Positions 9,539 to 20,762 are shown, counted from the stretch's first letter. The stretch is DNA of 64,000 nucleotides from Metaphire vulgaris (GCA_018105865.1 CM030867.1:8418619-8482618); one strand, 5' to 3'. Numbers and translations are program-made. Notes: generated from the sequence alone by a model not told the origin.

Positions 9539-9840
9539 AGGGCTGCGCCGAATAACTGGAGTAACGCGAGTACTCGACTCCAAATTGGAGTCGAGTAAAT
9601 TTTTTGGAGTCGAGTACTCGCATAGAATAGTTAAATAAAGAATAACCAAAAAATTAATTAAAATTTGGCCAACCGTTATTTGTTACAAATTATTATTCGG
9701 CTTTATTTAAGTTATTCGTAATTGTTATCAATGATTGATCATCCCTTTTGAAATTATTCATTTCTGGTTTTCCGCACATCTTTAAGTTTACTTTTCAGAG
9801 ATCACGTCACGTGCTACAACAGTCAACTGAACTGACGTCA
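9539..9840. repeat. Start of unit 2: tandem junction and AGTACTCGACTCC inverted repeats
   Basis: At 9538/9539 the end word GTGTCGTGT of the core is followed by AGGGCTGCGCCGAATAACTG. The same join occurs at 22662/22663. In unit 3 the word is followed instead by DCAF5 upstream sequence (41120), so this is the tandem junction. Just inside lies a palindromic cluster: CGAGTACTCGACTCC, TTGGAGTCGAGTA, TTGGAGTCGAGTACTCG. The AGGGCTGCGC start resembles a hAT terminus. Confidence 0.65.
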
Positions 9841-10534
9841 CTGATGATGCGCAACATATTTACAAATCAAACGTGATTTGTGAATACTAATTTGCACATT
9901 AGCGTTTGTGTCCGACCGGTTTAGCCGAACCGTTTGCTTGCCCTGCTTTCTTACTGGTCTGGTATTCATAATTTCATTGTCCCGAATACGTGTGGAAAGT
10001 GACAACATTACATCTTTCGATCTCTGCATGACACTTTGCGTTAAAAAAATTTTTGGCTCGGGTCGGCGAAGGCCCTTTGCAGGTCGGGGGCCCATATGGC
10101 ATTTAGCCATGGAAATCATATACAAGTAGAATGCTAAACAGTGTTATAAATTAGTAAGCATTCCAAGTATATTTCACTTGAGGAAAGTTTCAAGTTGAGG
10201 AACTGCGCAATTTGCGCATGTGTGATACTTTACCAATATGTCCAATTTCTATAATTATAAATTTATTATTGTATTTGACTTAGACCTCAGACAGTCACAG
10301 TACTATGACTACTACTATCATGGCGTCCCGGAATGGCGTAAAAGAAATCTGGTCACCCTATATCCCCACACTGCTCCAGGTCACAAATCGCACCCTGATT
10401 AGGGAAAATTTCAAAGTGTCGGTCTCAAATTAGTTTTACGGACAAATTTAATTAAAATTAATTTCGTATAAAATGTCTTTTGAAAAGCGGCCGCTGTTTC
10501 TAAATTTTCTGTATTTGAACGAATATTTTTAGAT

Positions 10535-10536
<2 letters not shown>
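9841..10536. other. Unit tail, no recognised gene
   Basis: About 700 bp conserved between units 2 and 3 (22965-23666). It includes ACCGGTTTAGCCGAACCGT and a GGGTCGGCGAAGGCCC stretch, but no convincing frame. Around 10365-10440 there is a GGGGAAAATTTC/GTGTCGGTCTC patch related to the CAGGG MITE. Confidence 0.5.

Positions 10537-10611
<75 letters not shown>
10537..10611. repeat. (TA)n microsatellite
   Basis: A pure TA tract of about 74 bp; the unit 3 ortholog (23664-23708) is about 44 bp. Confidence 0.95.
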
Positions 10612-10614
<3 letters not shown>

Positions 10615-10960
10615 TTAATCAAAATGGAAGTGTGTATGATAACAGGGTGTAAAATGTCATTTTGCTTCTTGTATCACTGGCCGGATGGTTTGCATAAAGA
10701 CTGTATACACGCGTGTTCCAAGGTTAAGTGTGCCATAGACATCAGTTGTTATGAATTTGTGGTGTCTGAACTTTTGTACTTTTGACAGAACTGCTGTGTC
10801 CAGTGGGAGAGAAATTTCTGGAAACGGATTTGTAAATAAATACTTTTGCTGTTGATCTCTATAAACATGTCTTGTGCTTGTATCTTTATTGAGTTCGCTG
10901 CTCTGTTACAGTCAAAGGTTAATTTGTCAGCATAGATACATTTTTTGTTTTGTTGAATGA

Positions 10961-11003
<43 letters not shown>

Positions 11004-11814
11004 GTGAATAGATAAAATTACTAATTTGTACTTGTTTCATTACTGAAAAATGTTTCTTTGACTTATTTAACAACAGGCCTCTGTTTCCATTTATGCCAGC
11101 AGTGCACGACCTTTTTAGGCTAGGGGTCAAATTTGAGCATTCTCAGATTACTCGTGGGCCGCAATCTCGACATGCATATTCTATCATTTGCCAGCGTTCC
11201 GGAGTAAGGGAGGGAACAACATGACTCTCACAGACCTAGCCCCGACTATGGGGCTTGAGGCAGCGGGATGGAATCCATGAACAGGGTCGTCGCACCAGCC
11301 GAAAAATATTAGGGTATTATTAAATTCAAATCTTGACATTTGGCACATATTTTTCAGACCCTATGGCAATATCACAAATGAAAAATGTTTCAAAAATCAG
11401 TTGTTCCTAGTGGGGGTCTGGGGTTCCTATCTTGAACTTTGGAGCAAATTTACACACTATATGACGGCCAGGCCTGAGGAGAGGGGGTGCAGCCGGTACA
11501 TTGTTCTGGGGCTCATAGGGGTCCATGTGGCCGCCGAGAGGGGGCAAATGCACAGGGGCCCGGAAGAAAAGGTCATCAGCAGTTTTCACACGTGTTAGGG
11601 AGGGGGCGTGACTTTCTTCTGCACAGGGGCCCGGAATTTCTCGGCGGGCTTGATGACAGCTATTTGACATATCACTTTACCACTCGTCAGATAAAATTTC
11701 TTAGTGTTCCTGCAAGAATTCCCCATATGTTTTGACCTGCTCATAGGCTCCAGACCCAGGTTGCCCCTATGGCTCATCCGTATATTACGTACGCAAAAGA
11801 AGCATAGCTATGGG
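10612..11814. repeat. Unit tail: (TTA)n tract and decayed hAT-like fragments
   Basis: A (TTA)n tract lies at 10961-11003. From about 11092 comes CAGTGCACGACCTTTTTAGG followed by GGGCCGCAAT, typical of hAT-like ends. At 11460-11640 there are GGCCGCCGAGAGGGGGC and GAAAAGGTCATCAGC words that match the CAGGCCCGCC MITE at 12288. The order is disrupted and no target duplication is visible. No gene is seen. Confidence 0.5.
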
Positions 11815-11948
11815 CAGGGTTATTTTTAGGATTATCAATTGGGGGTGTGGGTCTCAAGTTGGAGGGTGTTAGGGGTGCATCTCAGGCTCGGATTGGGGAA
11901 AATTTCGGGGTGTCGGAGGGGTGTTAGGGTGATGTAAAAATATCCCAG
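11815..11948. mobile_element. Non-autonomous hAT MITE, CAGGGTTATTTTTAGG family (unit 2)
   Basis: The termini are CAGGGTTATTTTTAGG and GTAAAAATATCCCAG, flanked by GCTATGGG and ACTATGGG. The unit 3 ortholog (24936-25090) has a perfect GCTATGGG duplication, so the difference here is a later substitution. The interior repeats GGTGTTAGGG and GGGGTGTCGG. Confidence 0.8.
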
Positions 11949-12287
11949 ACTATGGGCAAGGCGTATGAAGATAATTAAGCTATTGGATTTGTGCGTATGC
12001 GCTGATACAGGAGAACCAAATGAGGCCCATGTAAGTTCTTATTGGGCGTGACAGTTTCTTATTTGGGGCCATTGCCTGCCGAACAGATGACACTAGTTTT
12101 AAAAAAGGAAGACTTTCTCCTTTCGCGGAACGTCTGGTAACACTAGGCGTAGTAGGCGGGCAGAAATATAAGCCTCAATGGCATAGACCTGAATGAGTCA
12201 AGGGTCCGTCCATATACTGTAGTACATGTAGTTATGCACTGACGGAGAACCTGGGAGGTGTCGGATGTTGGAGATTTTTTCTATGTA
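11949..12287. other. Unit tail, no recognised gene
   Basis: About 340 bp shared with unit 3 (25099-25411). It includes a decayed LINE-like patch around ACGTCTGGTAACACTAGGC that also occurs at 7434 and 15060. Nothing coding is seen. Confidence 0.45.
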
Positions 12288-12560
12288 CAGGCCCGCCGAG
12301 AGAAATTCCGGGCCCCTGTGCAGAATAAAATTGTTTGACGACCTTTTTTGCTTGTCGGCCTCTTTTAGGCCTACATCTTAAAATTACAGTGTAGGTGATG
12401 ATCTTTGTTTGCTTCTCAAGTCTCAACCTTTTCACGCCGGGCCACCTTTTGCTCGCCGGGCCCCCTCTACTTTGGTGTTATTATTCATATTATTGTTAAT
12501 TATACATTTCATCATCGGCCCGCCGGGCCCCTGTGCAGTCCCCCCCTCTCGGCGGCTCTG
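12288..12560. mobile_element. Non-autonomous hAT MITE, CAGGCCCGCCGAGAG family
   Basis: The termini are CAGGCCCGCCGAGAG and CTCTCGGCGGCTCTG, flanked by TCTATGTA and CCTATGTA (7 of 8 identical). It contains an inverted GACAAGC box near 12340. In unit 3 it is reduced to a 43-bp deletion derivative (25412-25454) with CCTATGTA/CCTATGTG flanks. Confidence 0.75.
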
Positions 12561-12574
12561 CCTATGTAGGCCTA

Positions 12575-12738
12575 CAGGGCCGGATTAAGTTCCGAGTGGG
12601 CCTGGGGCTGAGAAAGAAAAAAAGCTTGATTGAAAATCTTTGACAAGCAAAAAACAATGTCGCTTCATAATCGGTGGGCCTATTTTTATGGTGGGCCTGG
12701 ACCTTCATCCCCCTCAGCCCCGCCTTAATGTGGCCCTG
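12575..12738. mobile_element. Non-autonomous hAT MITE, CAGGGCCGGATTAAG family (unit 2)
   Basis: It starts CAGGGCCGGATTAAG and ends CTTAATGTGGCCCTG with CCTATGTA after it. It is inserted next to the previous MITE, apparently in that element's own target duplication. It holds one GACAAGCAAAAAACAATG box. The same family at 51918 has a perfect duplication. Confidence 0.8.
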
Positions 12739-13276
12739 CCTATGTACGCTGTGTGCAACGGGGGGAGGGGTGAAAATATGACCGTGCGTACATAGGCCTA
12801 CTGGCTACTATACAGGTATATGGATGAACCCCAAGCGTATGAAACATTTTTCATTATTTTAAGTGCCGATCAGCAAAATCTGTTGTCACATCAAATAGTT
12901 GCGGCCTCGGAGATCGATGTTAGGGCAAGTGTTGTGACCAGTCGAACGAAGCTGTTCAATAATCACTATTCCTCACCATTCGCGCTCCATTAGGGCCGCC
13001 TACATCGATCTGCGCACGTGCAAGGCGTATAAAATGGCGTACCGGCAACCGCATCCCCGCTCCCCCAAGACCCACGTTATGAGGTATAGATCATGCATGC
13101 ATCACCACCACCAGGCCTAGCTGAGGAGAGGGGGTGCAGCCGGTACATTGTCCCGGAGCCCATGGAGTTTTCAGGGGCGCTGGCCCAGATCCGGTGACGA
13201 TAAGGGTTTTATTGCTTGTCAGCAGTGGCGTAACCAGGCTCAAAATGTAACCCGGGCACGGCGGGCAGCTGACCAA
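12739..13276. other. Unit tail, GC-rich repeat debris
   Basis: The sequence is shared with unit 3 (25627-26171). Around 13110-13210 it holds hAT-like debris (GAGGAGAGGGGGTGCAGCC, an inverted GCTTGTCAGC box). A CAGTGGCGTAACCAGG terminus lies near 13225. No gene is recognised. Confidence 0.45.
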
Positions 13277-13393
13277 GGGGTTGTCCATAAATTACGTGAA
13301 CAATTTTTGGGTGAATTTTGACCCGCTTGTCAACACATGTCAAACTTGTTCAAACCCCTCCCCATTTTACTTACGTAATTTATGGACAGCTCC
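13277..13393. mobile_element. Short MITE, GGGGTTGTCCATAAATTACG termini
   Basis: A 117-bp inverted-repeat element: GGGGTTGTCCATAAATTACG at the left and CGTAATTTATGGACAGCTCC at the right, a deletion-type relative of the family at 8632. The unit 3 copy is at 26172-26287. Confidence 0.7.
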
Positions 13394-13724
13394 AACACCG
13401 CAAAACTCATTAAAAAATTAGCATGAATGATTTAACAATAGACATCAATCGGTCAGTTAACTTTGAGAAAATTAAAGTTTCACAAATGCAGGTCATAAGG
13501 ACTACAAAGCAACATAAAACATAACCATTGTGTAACGGCAGCCTTACCAATCAAATCAGCCACTTCCTTTTTTTCTTTTTTGCGAATTTTAAATTGATCC
13601 CACTCCACGAGACAACGCAAGTGCTCAACAGATGAGTTATGAAGTGTAATCCATACCTTTGACCTGTTGCGTGCTGCCAATCGGAAAATCCTGCAGGTTC
13701 ACCAAATGGTGAACTTTCTTTGCT
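13394..13724. other. Unit tail, no recognised gene
   Basis: AT-rich unique-looking sequence shared with 26288-26810 in unit 3. The point between ATTGTGTA and ACGGC near 13521 is the empty site of the unit 3 insertion at 26429. Confidence 0.5.
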
Positions 13725-13732
13725 CCAGTAAC

Positions 13733-14130
13733 CAGTGGCGGCTGCACCGGGGAAGCCAGGGGGGCCCGTGTCCCCCTACTGAGATACTGGCCCCCCATTG
13801 GCCCCCTGTTGAGACCCTATATATATATACTATATATAAAAATTTACCAAAAAATATTTAAAAATTGCAAATTTGCCAAAATTGGCCCAAAAATTGCCAA
13901 AATTGCAAACAAAATTGCAAAAAATTGCCTAAAATGTGCAAAAAATTGCCTAAAATTTGCACAAATTGCCTAAAATTTGGCAAAAAATTTTCTCGCCCCC
14001 AAGAAAAGTGTGAGATGACGCTACTGTACTTAATACTACATATCTAACAACAAATGGTTGCCCCCCCATGATTAGAAGTTGCCACCCCAACGCCCCCCAC
14101 CCCACTTGCCAAATCCTGGAGCCGCCAATG
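13733..14130. mobile_element. Non-autonomous hAT MITE, CAGTGGCGGCT family, with nested AAATTGCC array
   Basis: It begins CAGTGGCGGCTGCACC and ends GAGCCGCCAATG, flanked by a perfect CCAGTAAC duplication (13725-13732 and 14131-14138). Unit 3 has the uninterrupted site CCAGTAACGACAAC (about 26817). The middle (about 13806-14035) is an array of imperfect AAAATTGC/CAAAATTGCC words ending TCTCGCCCCCAAGAAAAGTG, a second repeat also found at 38938-39175. Confidence 0.9.
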
Positions 14131-14138
14131 CCAGTAAC

Positions 14139-14600
14139 GACAACAGAAGCAACACGTAGTATCCTGCTGAACTGAATATCCTAACCATGGAAAGTTCTGC
14201 AAAATAGCAACTTTGAAAACGACGTTTGACTGGTTTCTGTGCTCCACAAAATTTTCATGGGTATGTCTGCAATTTAGGCAGCATATTGGGCTATCTACTG
14301 TAGTTCTCCTTTGGAAATGTCCTTTGGGAAGTTATATTCAGAGGCTGAGACTGTTTATTCTGTTCATTTCTGGAGTTCGCAGCGACGCCAATATTTTAAC
14401 TTTCTGGCAAATTATGACTATAGCTGCAATCGACGAAGAAACAGTTTGGCCTTCGTCATCCGATATTTCTAAGCATTAGTCAGCTGTGTTCATCTCTTCA
14501 GAATTTTTCAGAAATCCAAACGCAGACGACTTATGTTACCCAGACGATGCTGCTGCCAGTCGTTCTTGTTTTCTGTTCTTTCCTTGACCTAAAGTGGCCA
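14139..14600. other. Unit tail, no recognised gene
   Basis: About 460 bp shared with unit 3 (26827-27275). It has an open frame on each strand but no domain words or codon pattern I recognise, and indels between the two units break frame. Probably non-coding. Confidence 0.45.
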
Positions 14601-14679
14601 TTGCTGATTCGAGAAATTGTCTTTTTAAAAATCCGACTTTACGCGAGATTGTGAGTAAAGCAATAAACCGTACAAATTG

Positions 14680-15345
14680 GTGCGCCAAATTAACAAGCAG
14701 GCATTTAACAATGAAAACAAAGATTAGGGTTTCTAGAATGCTATGTTTGGCCAGTTATGTTATATGGTGCAGAAACTTGGACTATCTCTAAAGTCATGAA
14801 AAAGAAGCTTGAGGCTGCAGTAATGGCGGATCTTAAAATAATAATCTGAAAATATCTTGGACTGAAAAAAGAATTAGCCTAATCCAAGAAAAAATTGCTA
14901 TCTACAACTCAGTACGCACAATACAACTTAACTTGTAAGGGTTTCATGTAAAAAAGCGTTGACGAGCAAAGAGGTCAATTTGGGCGCCCCTACCCCGCGG
15001 ATACCCGGCGCCACCGTCCACTGCCCCACCCTACCCCTCACCTCTACACGCCACTATAACGTCTGGTAACCCTAGGTAGGCAGAGACATACAGCATGCCT
15101 AAATGGATAACTGCAATTATTTGGCCATATCTGGCGAATTGATGACGAAAGGCTGATTAAAAAAAACATCATGCTCGAAGTAATGGAAGGCGAAAACATC
15201 AGAGGAAGACCATGAAAAGAACGGGGTAGCCAACATTAAAGACCGGTGCAACGTAGACATATCCGAAGCTTACACAGCCAAACCAAGACAGAGACGAATG
15301 GAGGAGGCGAACTAAAATAGCTATAGACACCAACGGGTGTTGCGC
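14680..15345 (+). pseudogene. Decayed LINE 3' end (RTE/craniofacial-2-like)
   Basis: Frameshifted translation gives the region after the RT palm (YMVQKLGLSL, KKKLEAAVMADL), then a tail with GRP-K-RG, DISEAYTAKPRQRRMEE and IAIDTNGCCAHGSG, matching the usual end of these LINE polyproteins. A C-rich piece with GACGAGCAAAGAGGTCA (about 14960-15056) interrupts it. The unit 3 copy is at 27330-28370. Confidence 0.6.
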
Positions 15346-15353
15346 CCATGGAT

Positions 15354-15526
15354 CAGGGTTTAACCTAGGCCGTTTCCGTGGGGGATAATTGCCCTTTTCC
15401 CCCAGGATATTTGAAAATTTCCCCCGGAAATTTTGGCATACTACATCAACTAACAGCAGCCCTCCTAGCTGACTTTCCCCCGGCCTTGTCAGTTCCCCCG
15501 GAGTCCGGAGTATAGATTAAACACTG
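15354..15526. mobile_element. Non-autonomous hAT MITE, CAGGGTTTAACCTAGG family
   Basis: It starts CAGGGTTTAACCTAGG and ends GGAGTATAGATTAAACACTG, flanked by a perfect CCATGGAT duplication (15346-15353 and 15527-15534). It is inserted at the LINE relic's end. The unit 3 copy is at 28371-28546. Confidence 0.85.
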
Positions 15527-15540
15527 CCATGGATATTGAT

Positions 15541-15731
15541 CAGTGTTTATTCTAGCCACCTTGACATTGGAGGATTCTGAAATGTTTGGGGGGACAAGGT
15601 CTGAGTCTCCACACTTTGGGGAGAGAAATTTCCATCCCCCAGCCAACATATAAAAAAATTGGGGGGGGGGATTTTAAAACTTTGAGTGGGGGAAAATTCC
15701 CTCCCCCAGAGAAGGCGTAGAATAAACACTG
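15541..15731. mobile_element. Non-autonomous hAT MITE, CAGTGTTTATTCTAG family (unit 2 only)
   Basis: The ends CAGTGTTTATTCTAGCC and GGCGTAGAATAAACACTG are flanked by GATATTGAT on both sides (15532-15540 and 15732-15740). Unit 3 has an empty site, GGTATTGATGAAAT, near 28551. The orientation is opposite to the copy at 7711. Confidence 0.85.
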
Positions 15732-15740
15732 GATATTGAT

Positions 15741-16172
15741 GAAATAAAATAACATTTGTCACTATTTTAAAGTGCTGATCAACAAAATCTGTCGTCAGGT
15801 CAATAAGCTGTGGTCCTGGAGATCGATGCTAGGGTAGGTTTTATGACCAGTCGAACGAAGAAATTCAATATTGACTTTCTTCTCTATTCGATCTGAAAGA
15901 CTCGTATAATGACGTTAGCGAAAAAGATACTTGCGTATATCTCTTTGTAATGATTTAATCATTTAGTCTTTTAGCAAATTAACTGTTCGATCGAAAGCGG
16001 TATGCGCTTTTGTGGTTAGACTCGACGAGAGAATTCTGTATAGCCTACAGGTCAGAGTAAGTAGCGATGGAATCACGACGCAAACGTTCATACTCTACCT
16101 GACTCTACCAAAATATCCTTATGAAATCAAACGCTGATATAGACAGAGAGTTAGCAGATGAAATTGTTTGTA
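15741..16172. other. Unit boundary flank with a short conserved frame
   Basis: It matches 28559-29335 of unit 3 apart from a roughly 145-bp deletion at ATGACG (15914) and a MITE missing at 15822. It includes the start of a frame that in unit 3 is open for 65 codons (29167-29364). No known domain. Confidence 0.5.
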
Positions 16173-16173
16173 C

Positions 16174-16215
<42 letters not shown>

Positions 16216-16554
16216 CGCTTTCACGAAAAACTATACAATTCTCAAAAAGTTGATTGTAAGAATTGATAGAATTCGTGCAATAATTTTACCAAATGAACGG
16301 ACGGTAATGTGTCACTAAATCAGTTGAAAAGTATCTAAAGACAGTGTTTATTCTAGGCCTTCTTAGGGGGGAATTCCCCCCCGTTTGAAAATTCCCCCAA
16401 ATGTTTTGAGATGTTGGCTGGGGGAATGGAAATTTCGGTACTTTCCCGTTATCCGGACCCCACTGAAGAAATGCTTAGAAATGCTTAGAAAACAGAAGAG
16501 ATATTAAGAAATGCGCCGAGAAATGCTTATAAAACAGTTGTATGTATAAATTAT

Positions 16555-17074
16555 CAGGGCCGGTCTTAGGCATAGGCAAAGCAGGCAGTTGCCTAGGGCG
16601 CCTAGATCCCAGGGACGCTAATCAGTGCCATTTTTACCAAGAAATTTGTCTACAACGCCTGTTTTTATTTAAATTCAAAGCGTTCGCTTATGGACCAGAT
16701 TAAATAATTAATTATTATCGTCTGATTTCATTGCACCATTTCACGTTATTCCGATTCGATTTGTATTTCGAACTTTGTAGTAGTAAGTAAGCCAATATTA
16801 CATTTGGCTGTAGATTCTCTAACACTGGGATATATCTCCAGGATGTATGCTTTGCCTGGGGCCAGTGTTTTATACAGGCCTGTTAGGAGGGAGATTCCCC
16901 CAAACCTCAAAATTTCCCCAAATCTCAGCACTTACACAAATTTTTGCTTTGAACTGTGTCTTTTCCCCTCCAACCAAGTCGATTCCTCCCCCCGAAAGCC
17001 TCAATTTCCCCCCAAAGGCCTGGAGTCTGGATAAAACACTGCCTGGGGCGCCACTTTGGTTAGGGCCGGGCCTG
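16555..17074. mobile_element. Nested element, CAGGGCCGGTCTTAGGC termini
   Basis: It starts CAGGGCCGGTCTTAGGCATA and ends TTAGGGCCGGGCCTG. It is absent from unit 1, where the target reads uninterrupted GTATGTATAATAAAG. The GGGCCGG..CCTAGGGCGCC layout is that of a widespread animal hAT-type repeat. The target duplication is imperfect. It is itself interrupted at 16863. Confidence 0.7.
16863..17041. mobile_element. Doubly nested hAT MITE, CAGTGTTTTATACAGG family
   Basis: The ends CAGTGTTTTATACAGGCC and AGTCTGGATAAAACACTG lie inside a perfect CCTGGGGC duplication (16855-16862 and 17042-17049). This is the third layer of insertion at this point. A relative without clear duplication lies at 60809-60975. 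Confidence 0.9.
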
Positions 17075-17626
17075 TGTATAATAAAGTTACATTTGAGATA
17101 TTGGTGGGGCTAGAATAAACACTGTCAAGAGGGCTAGAATAAACACTGATCTAAAGATGATTTAGATCAGTGTTTCCCAAGTCCTTAAGTTTAGACGATA
17201 GGTAAAAAATGTTCCTTTTCACCAGAGACAGGTGCCATTTTAAAAATATTCTTCCTATTACATGACATTAATATATGTTATTAAATAATTCGAAAATACA
17301 TTGATGTTTTCCTTTGATATGCCAGCGCATCGGTCCTACGATTGGCGGAATTTCAATTACTTGTAATAGAGCGACAATAGGGGTCGTCCATAAATGATGT
17401 GACGCGATTTTGGCACTTTTTGACCCCCTCTCCCTATGTAATAAAAAGTCAGACCCCCCCAAATATGACGTAAAACGGGCCGACCCCCTTTTCGTCTTCC
17501 GAAAAGTCTTGACAAGCAAGAAAAGGTCATTTATTCTTCTATTTTTCCGTCTCTAAACATACTGACAAGCAAAAACGGTCATCCTTGTATTTTCCCTAAC
17601 TTACTTCTTCTTCTTCAAGTGCAATG

Positions 17627-17975
17627 CAGAGGCGGAGCGTCCCAATGGCTACTATGTCTCTAGCCATGGACGGCACACATGATGGGGGCGGAAAATTTTG
17701 GAAGCGAACTTATTTGTGTTTGTAGGGTTGTTGAGGAGTTTTTGGCGAAGCCGAAGAGGCGGCAAATGTAGAAGGGCGGCAAATTCCAGTGACGACGACC
17801 TTTTGGCTTGTCAGGTTGTATCGAGGAGGTTTAGCGAAGAGGCGGCAAAATTTAAAATTGACAAGGGGCGGCAAAATTAGCGCCGACGACCTTTTTTCTT
17901 GTCAGCTATAGTAACAGCAAATTGGGGCGGCATTTTTCCATGAGCCACGGCGGCACAACTGCACGCTACGCCACT
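17627..17975. mobile_element. hAT MITE, CAGAGGCGGAGCGT family, upstream of gene copy B
   Basis: Unit 2 copy of 4548-4899, with the same truncated right flank. Confidence 0.75.
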
Positions 17976-18142
17976 CAATTACGCATACCCTCTAATTACG
18001 TTTTAACTTTTAATGTATTTCCTCATTCGAAGATGGTGAAGTTGTATTTCAATTCACAGAAAAACTTTGACTTTTCTGTTCTGAAGTCTCGAGTGAAATT
18101 TTCGAGTTCGGAGAATTTCGTACAAGGCCACAAATTCAAAAG

Positions 18143-19433
18143 ATGCGACGAAAGACATTCGCTGTTCTCGTCTTGTTGACTCTTGTCATTTCAGCAATAT
18201 ATTTAAAGAGCGAGACCGTTTCACAAAAAATCGTCGTATTTGTCGACTATTATTGGCAGCATGTGTACGGAGGCATTATAGTGTGTGGAGATTTGTGGGA
18301 AAGAATAAATTTCGCAGAACTCGGATTCACAGAAAGCACGGATAATGGAAAATATGCGGTTCCAATGTACGAGCACTTGAACTGGACATCGTCGAACATA
18401 CCACAATCTCCGATTGACTGTCCTGCGTGTACGAATTTGTTGTTGAAGGAGGTCGTAAGAAGCACACATCGGATTCCTTTCAATGGAACTTGGTTACGAT
18501 ACGTCGTCAACAACACAACGGATCATTACCATTTTCATCCTCGTTTCTGCTCCTTTTCAGAGAAAGCACTGACGAAACGTTACGTCCGAAGATGTTTAGC
18601 GAAGAAAAATATTCGCAAAATTGTCACAATTGGAGATTCAAATTCAAACAAATTGATGGAGGCAATTGTGAAAGTTTTATCAACATCACTGGATCGCTGC
18701 AAGTTGGTTGATAGAGAATCTTGGAGTAAAAAATCAAATCCTAAATATTATCTGAGAAACGTTTCTTTCAATCTATCTGACGTCTTATTTATCGACTACT
18801 CCTGTGTAACTTGCGCTAGTCGAAGATATATCTGCTCTTACAACACAACTGGAGAAAATCCTAAAAATAAAAGAGAAAATCGCACACTGGAATTGGAGCA
18901 GATCGTAAACACCAGAATAATCGATGGTGGTCGACAAATAAAAGTGAAACTTCAACAATTTCTTCCTACAAACATTTCGCAGGAATTTATACTTAGAGAT
19001 TACTTCCGCGTAGAACACTATCCAGACATCATTCTCTTTCAGACGCCATTCACGCACGAGATATATTACGGTCTGATTGGGTCCTCTGGTAACACCAGGA
19101 AACTCTTGGAACCGCTGAAGAAACTGCGTGAACTAATCACGAAATATGTCCCAACTACAACTTCCGTATACTGGGTGCCCAACCAAGACGTTTATGAAAA
19201 CAATCCTCGTGTTTACTTTCGTAATCCACTTCTGCGGGAATCAATTGATATGTTTTCTAGGTAATGGAATCAGTTCTTGGATCCACGAGCAACAACATTT
19301 ACCCTTTCTTCAACCTATTCGAGTTATCACGACCCATTAAATCGTATCACCAGGCCAACGATCCCCCTCACATGAAACCGGAATGGTACGATATGATAGC
19401 CAAGTACATTCTGGAACTGCACTGCAACTCATA
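18143..19433 (+). pseudogene. SGNH/GDS-motif hydrolase-like protein, copy B (frameshifted)
   Basis: Nearly identical to copy A over the anchor, glycosylated ectodomain and GDSN nucleophile block, with only a handful of replacements (for example GELW to GDLW and NRTDRYH to NTTDHYH). One G is missing from the CTAGGG run of copy A, leaving CTAGG at about 19257-19261. The reading frame therefore stops after MFSR at 373 residues instead of 430. The lost C-terminus, still readable in another frame up to 19433, includes the DPPH motif thought to supply the catalytic Asp and His. It is either a recent pseudogene or a single-base consensus error. Copy C keeps the frame with AAGG at this point. Confidence 0.8.
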
Positions 19434-19765
19434 GATCAAATGTAGTCTATATTATTGTTCACTAGTGTCAGGGAGGCTCCCTGCAAGTGTTAACTCAGTC
19501 AAATTATTCCGAGACGACGTAATTTTTAATTGCCTGCTCGATGCTCTATATCTTATACGTACATTACAGTACTATGACTATACTATATACTATACTATAC
19601 TATGACAGGGCTATGACTTTGTGTGCATATGTGTGCTTGTTTTGTCTCCTCATTTGCCAATCGATCCTCCCTTCTTCGTATCTTAATCCTCTTCATCCTT
19701 TACCCTACATCCATCGTCTTTCCACTCCTTTCTCTTTAACTCTAACTTTCCATTCTTAGGCCTAT

Positions 19766-19768
<3 letters not shown>

Positions 19769-19810
<42 letters not shown>
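19769..19810. repeat. (CT)n microsatellite (unit 2)
   Basis: About 42 bp of CT; ortholog of 6691-6761. Confidence 0.9.
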
Positions 19811-19813
<3 letters not shown>

Positions 19814-19886
19814 CTCAACAAATTCCCCTCCTCATTTGCCTCTGCCCCAACCCACCTTATGGTGTGTCGGGCAGGTCACCTGGAGA

Positions 19887-19965
19887 GATATAGATAGATA
19901 GATAGATAGGCCTAGATAGATAGATGATAGATAGATAGATAGATAGATAGATTGATTGATTGATT

Positions 19966-20033
<68 letters not shown>
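19887..20033. repeat. (GATA)n microsatellite (unit 2)
   Basis: Same structure as 6837-6983, including TAGGCCTA at 19907-19914. Confidence 0.95.
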
Positions 20034-20035
<2 letters not shown>

Positions 20036-20097
20036 GTGTGTTCGTATGAACCGCGTACGCCTGGTGCGCCAAACTAACAAACAGACATTTAGCAATG

Positions 20098-20650
20098 AAA
20101 ACAGAAAACAAAGATTAGGATTCTGGAATGCTATGTTTGGCCAGTTATGTTATATGGTGCAGAAACTTGGACTATCTCTAAAGCCATGAAAAAGAAGCTT
20201 GAAGTTGCAGAAATGGCGGTTCTTAATAAAAATGCTGAGAATATCTTGGACTGAAAAGAGAACTAATGAATTAGTACGCGAAATGGCTGGCACACCAAGA
20301 AAAATTGCTATCTAAAACACAGTAGGCTGCGTAAATGACAACTTAATTTGTTGGGGGTTTCCTGTAAAAAAGTATTGGCGAGCAAATAAAGGTCCCCGAG
20401 TCAGTTTGCATGGATGCCCTTTTCTGGTGGATTCCCGGGGGCCACCGACCCTCCGGCCCCTCCCCTCTGCATGATGCCACTGACGTCTGGTAACTCTAAG
20501 CGGGCAGAAACATTGGCCTAAATGGGTATCTCCGATTATTTTACGGTTGCCTTGGTATCTTCATAATTAATGACGAAAGGCTGGTAAAAATTAATAATCC
20601 TGCTCGAAGTAATCACTCTTTTAGTTTTTGCAAGGTCAGCAGAAAGCTTA
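20098..20650 (+). pseudogene. Decayed LINE 3' region (unit 2)
   Basis: Copy of 7049-7600, equally frameshifted. It contains the empty site CTGGTAACTC (about 20485) of the unit 3 insertion 33186-35978. Confidence 0.6.
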
Positions 20651-20762
20651 GTCGCTTCTTCCATGCAACTATAGAAAGTAGGGATGGACTAATTCATTTT
20701 AAACCCACAATTTTGAACATCTTTGGTGAAGCTGGCAATCTGTAGCCAATAATTAATATGCC

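Larger units (their letters stand above)
16342..17148. mobile_element. hAT MITE, CAGTGTTTATTCTAG family (unit 2), interrupted by nested insertions
   Basis: It is orthologous to 3790-4069, with the same ends and ATCTAAAGA flanks (16333-16341 and 17149-17157). It is split by a roughly 520-bp insertion between GTATGTATAA and TGTATAATAAAG. Confidence 0.85.

Noticed and set aside
18143..19264. Copy B as a functional 373-residue isoform
   Set aside because: The rest of the gene is intact one frame over and the truncation removes the DPPH motif, so a fresh frameshift is the simpler reading.
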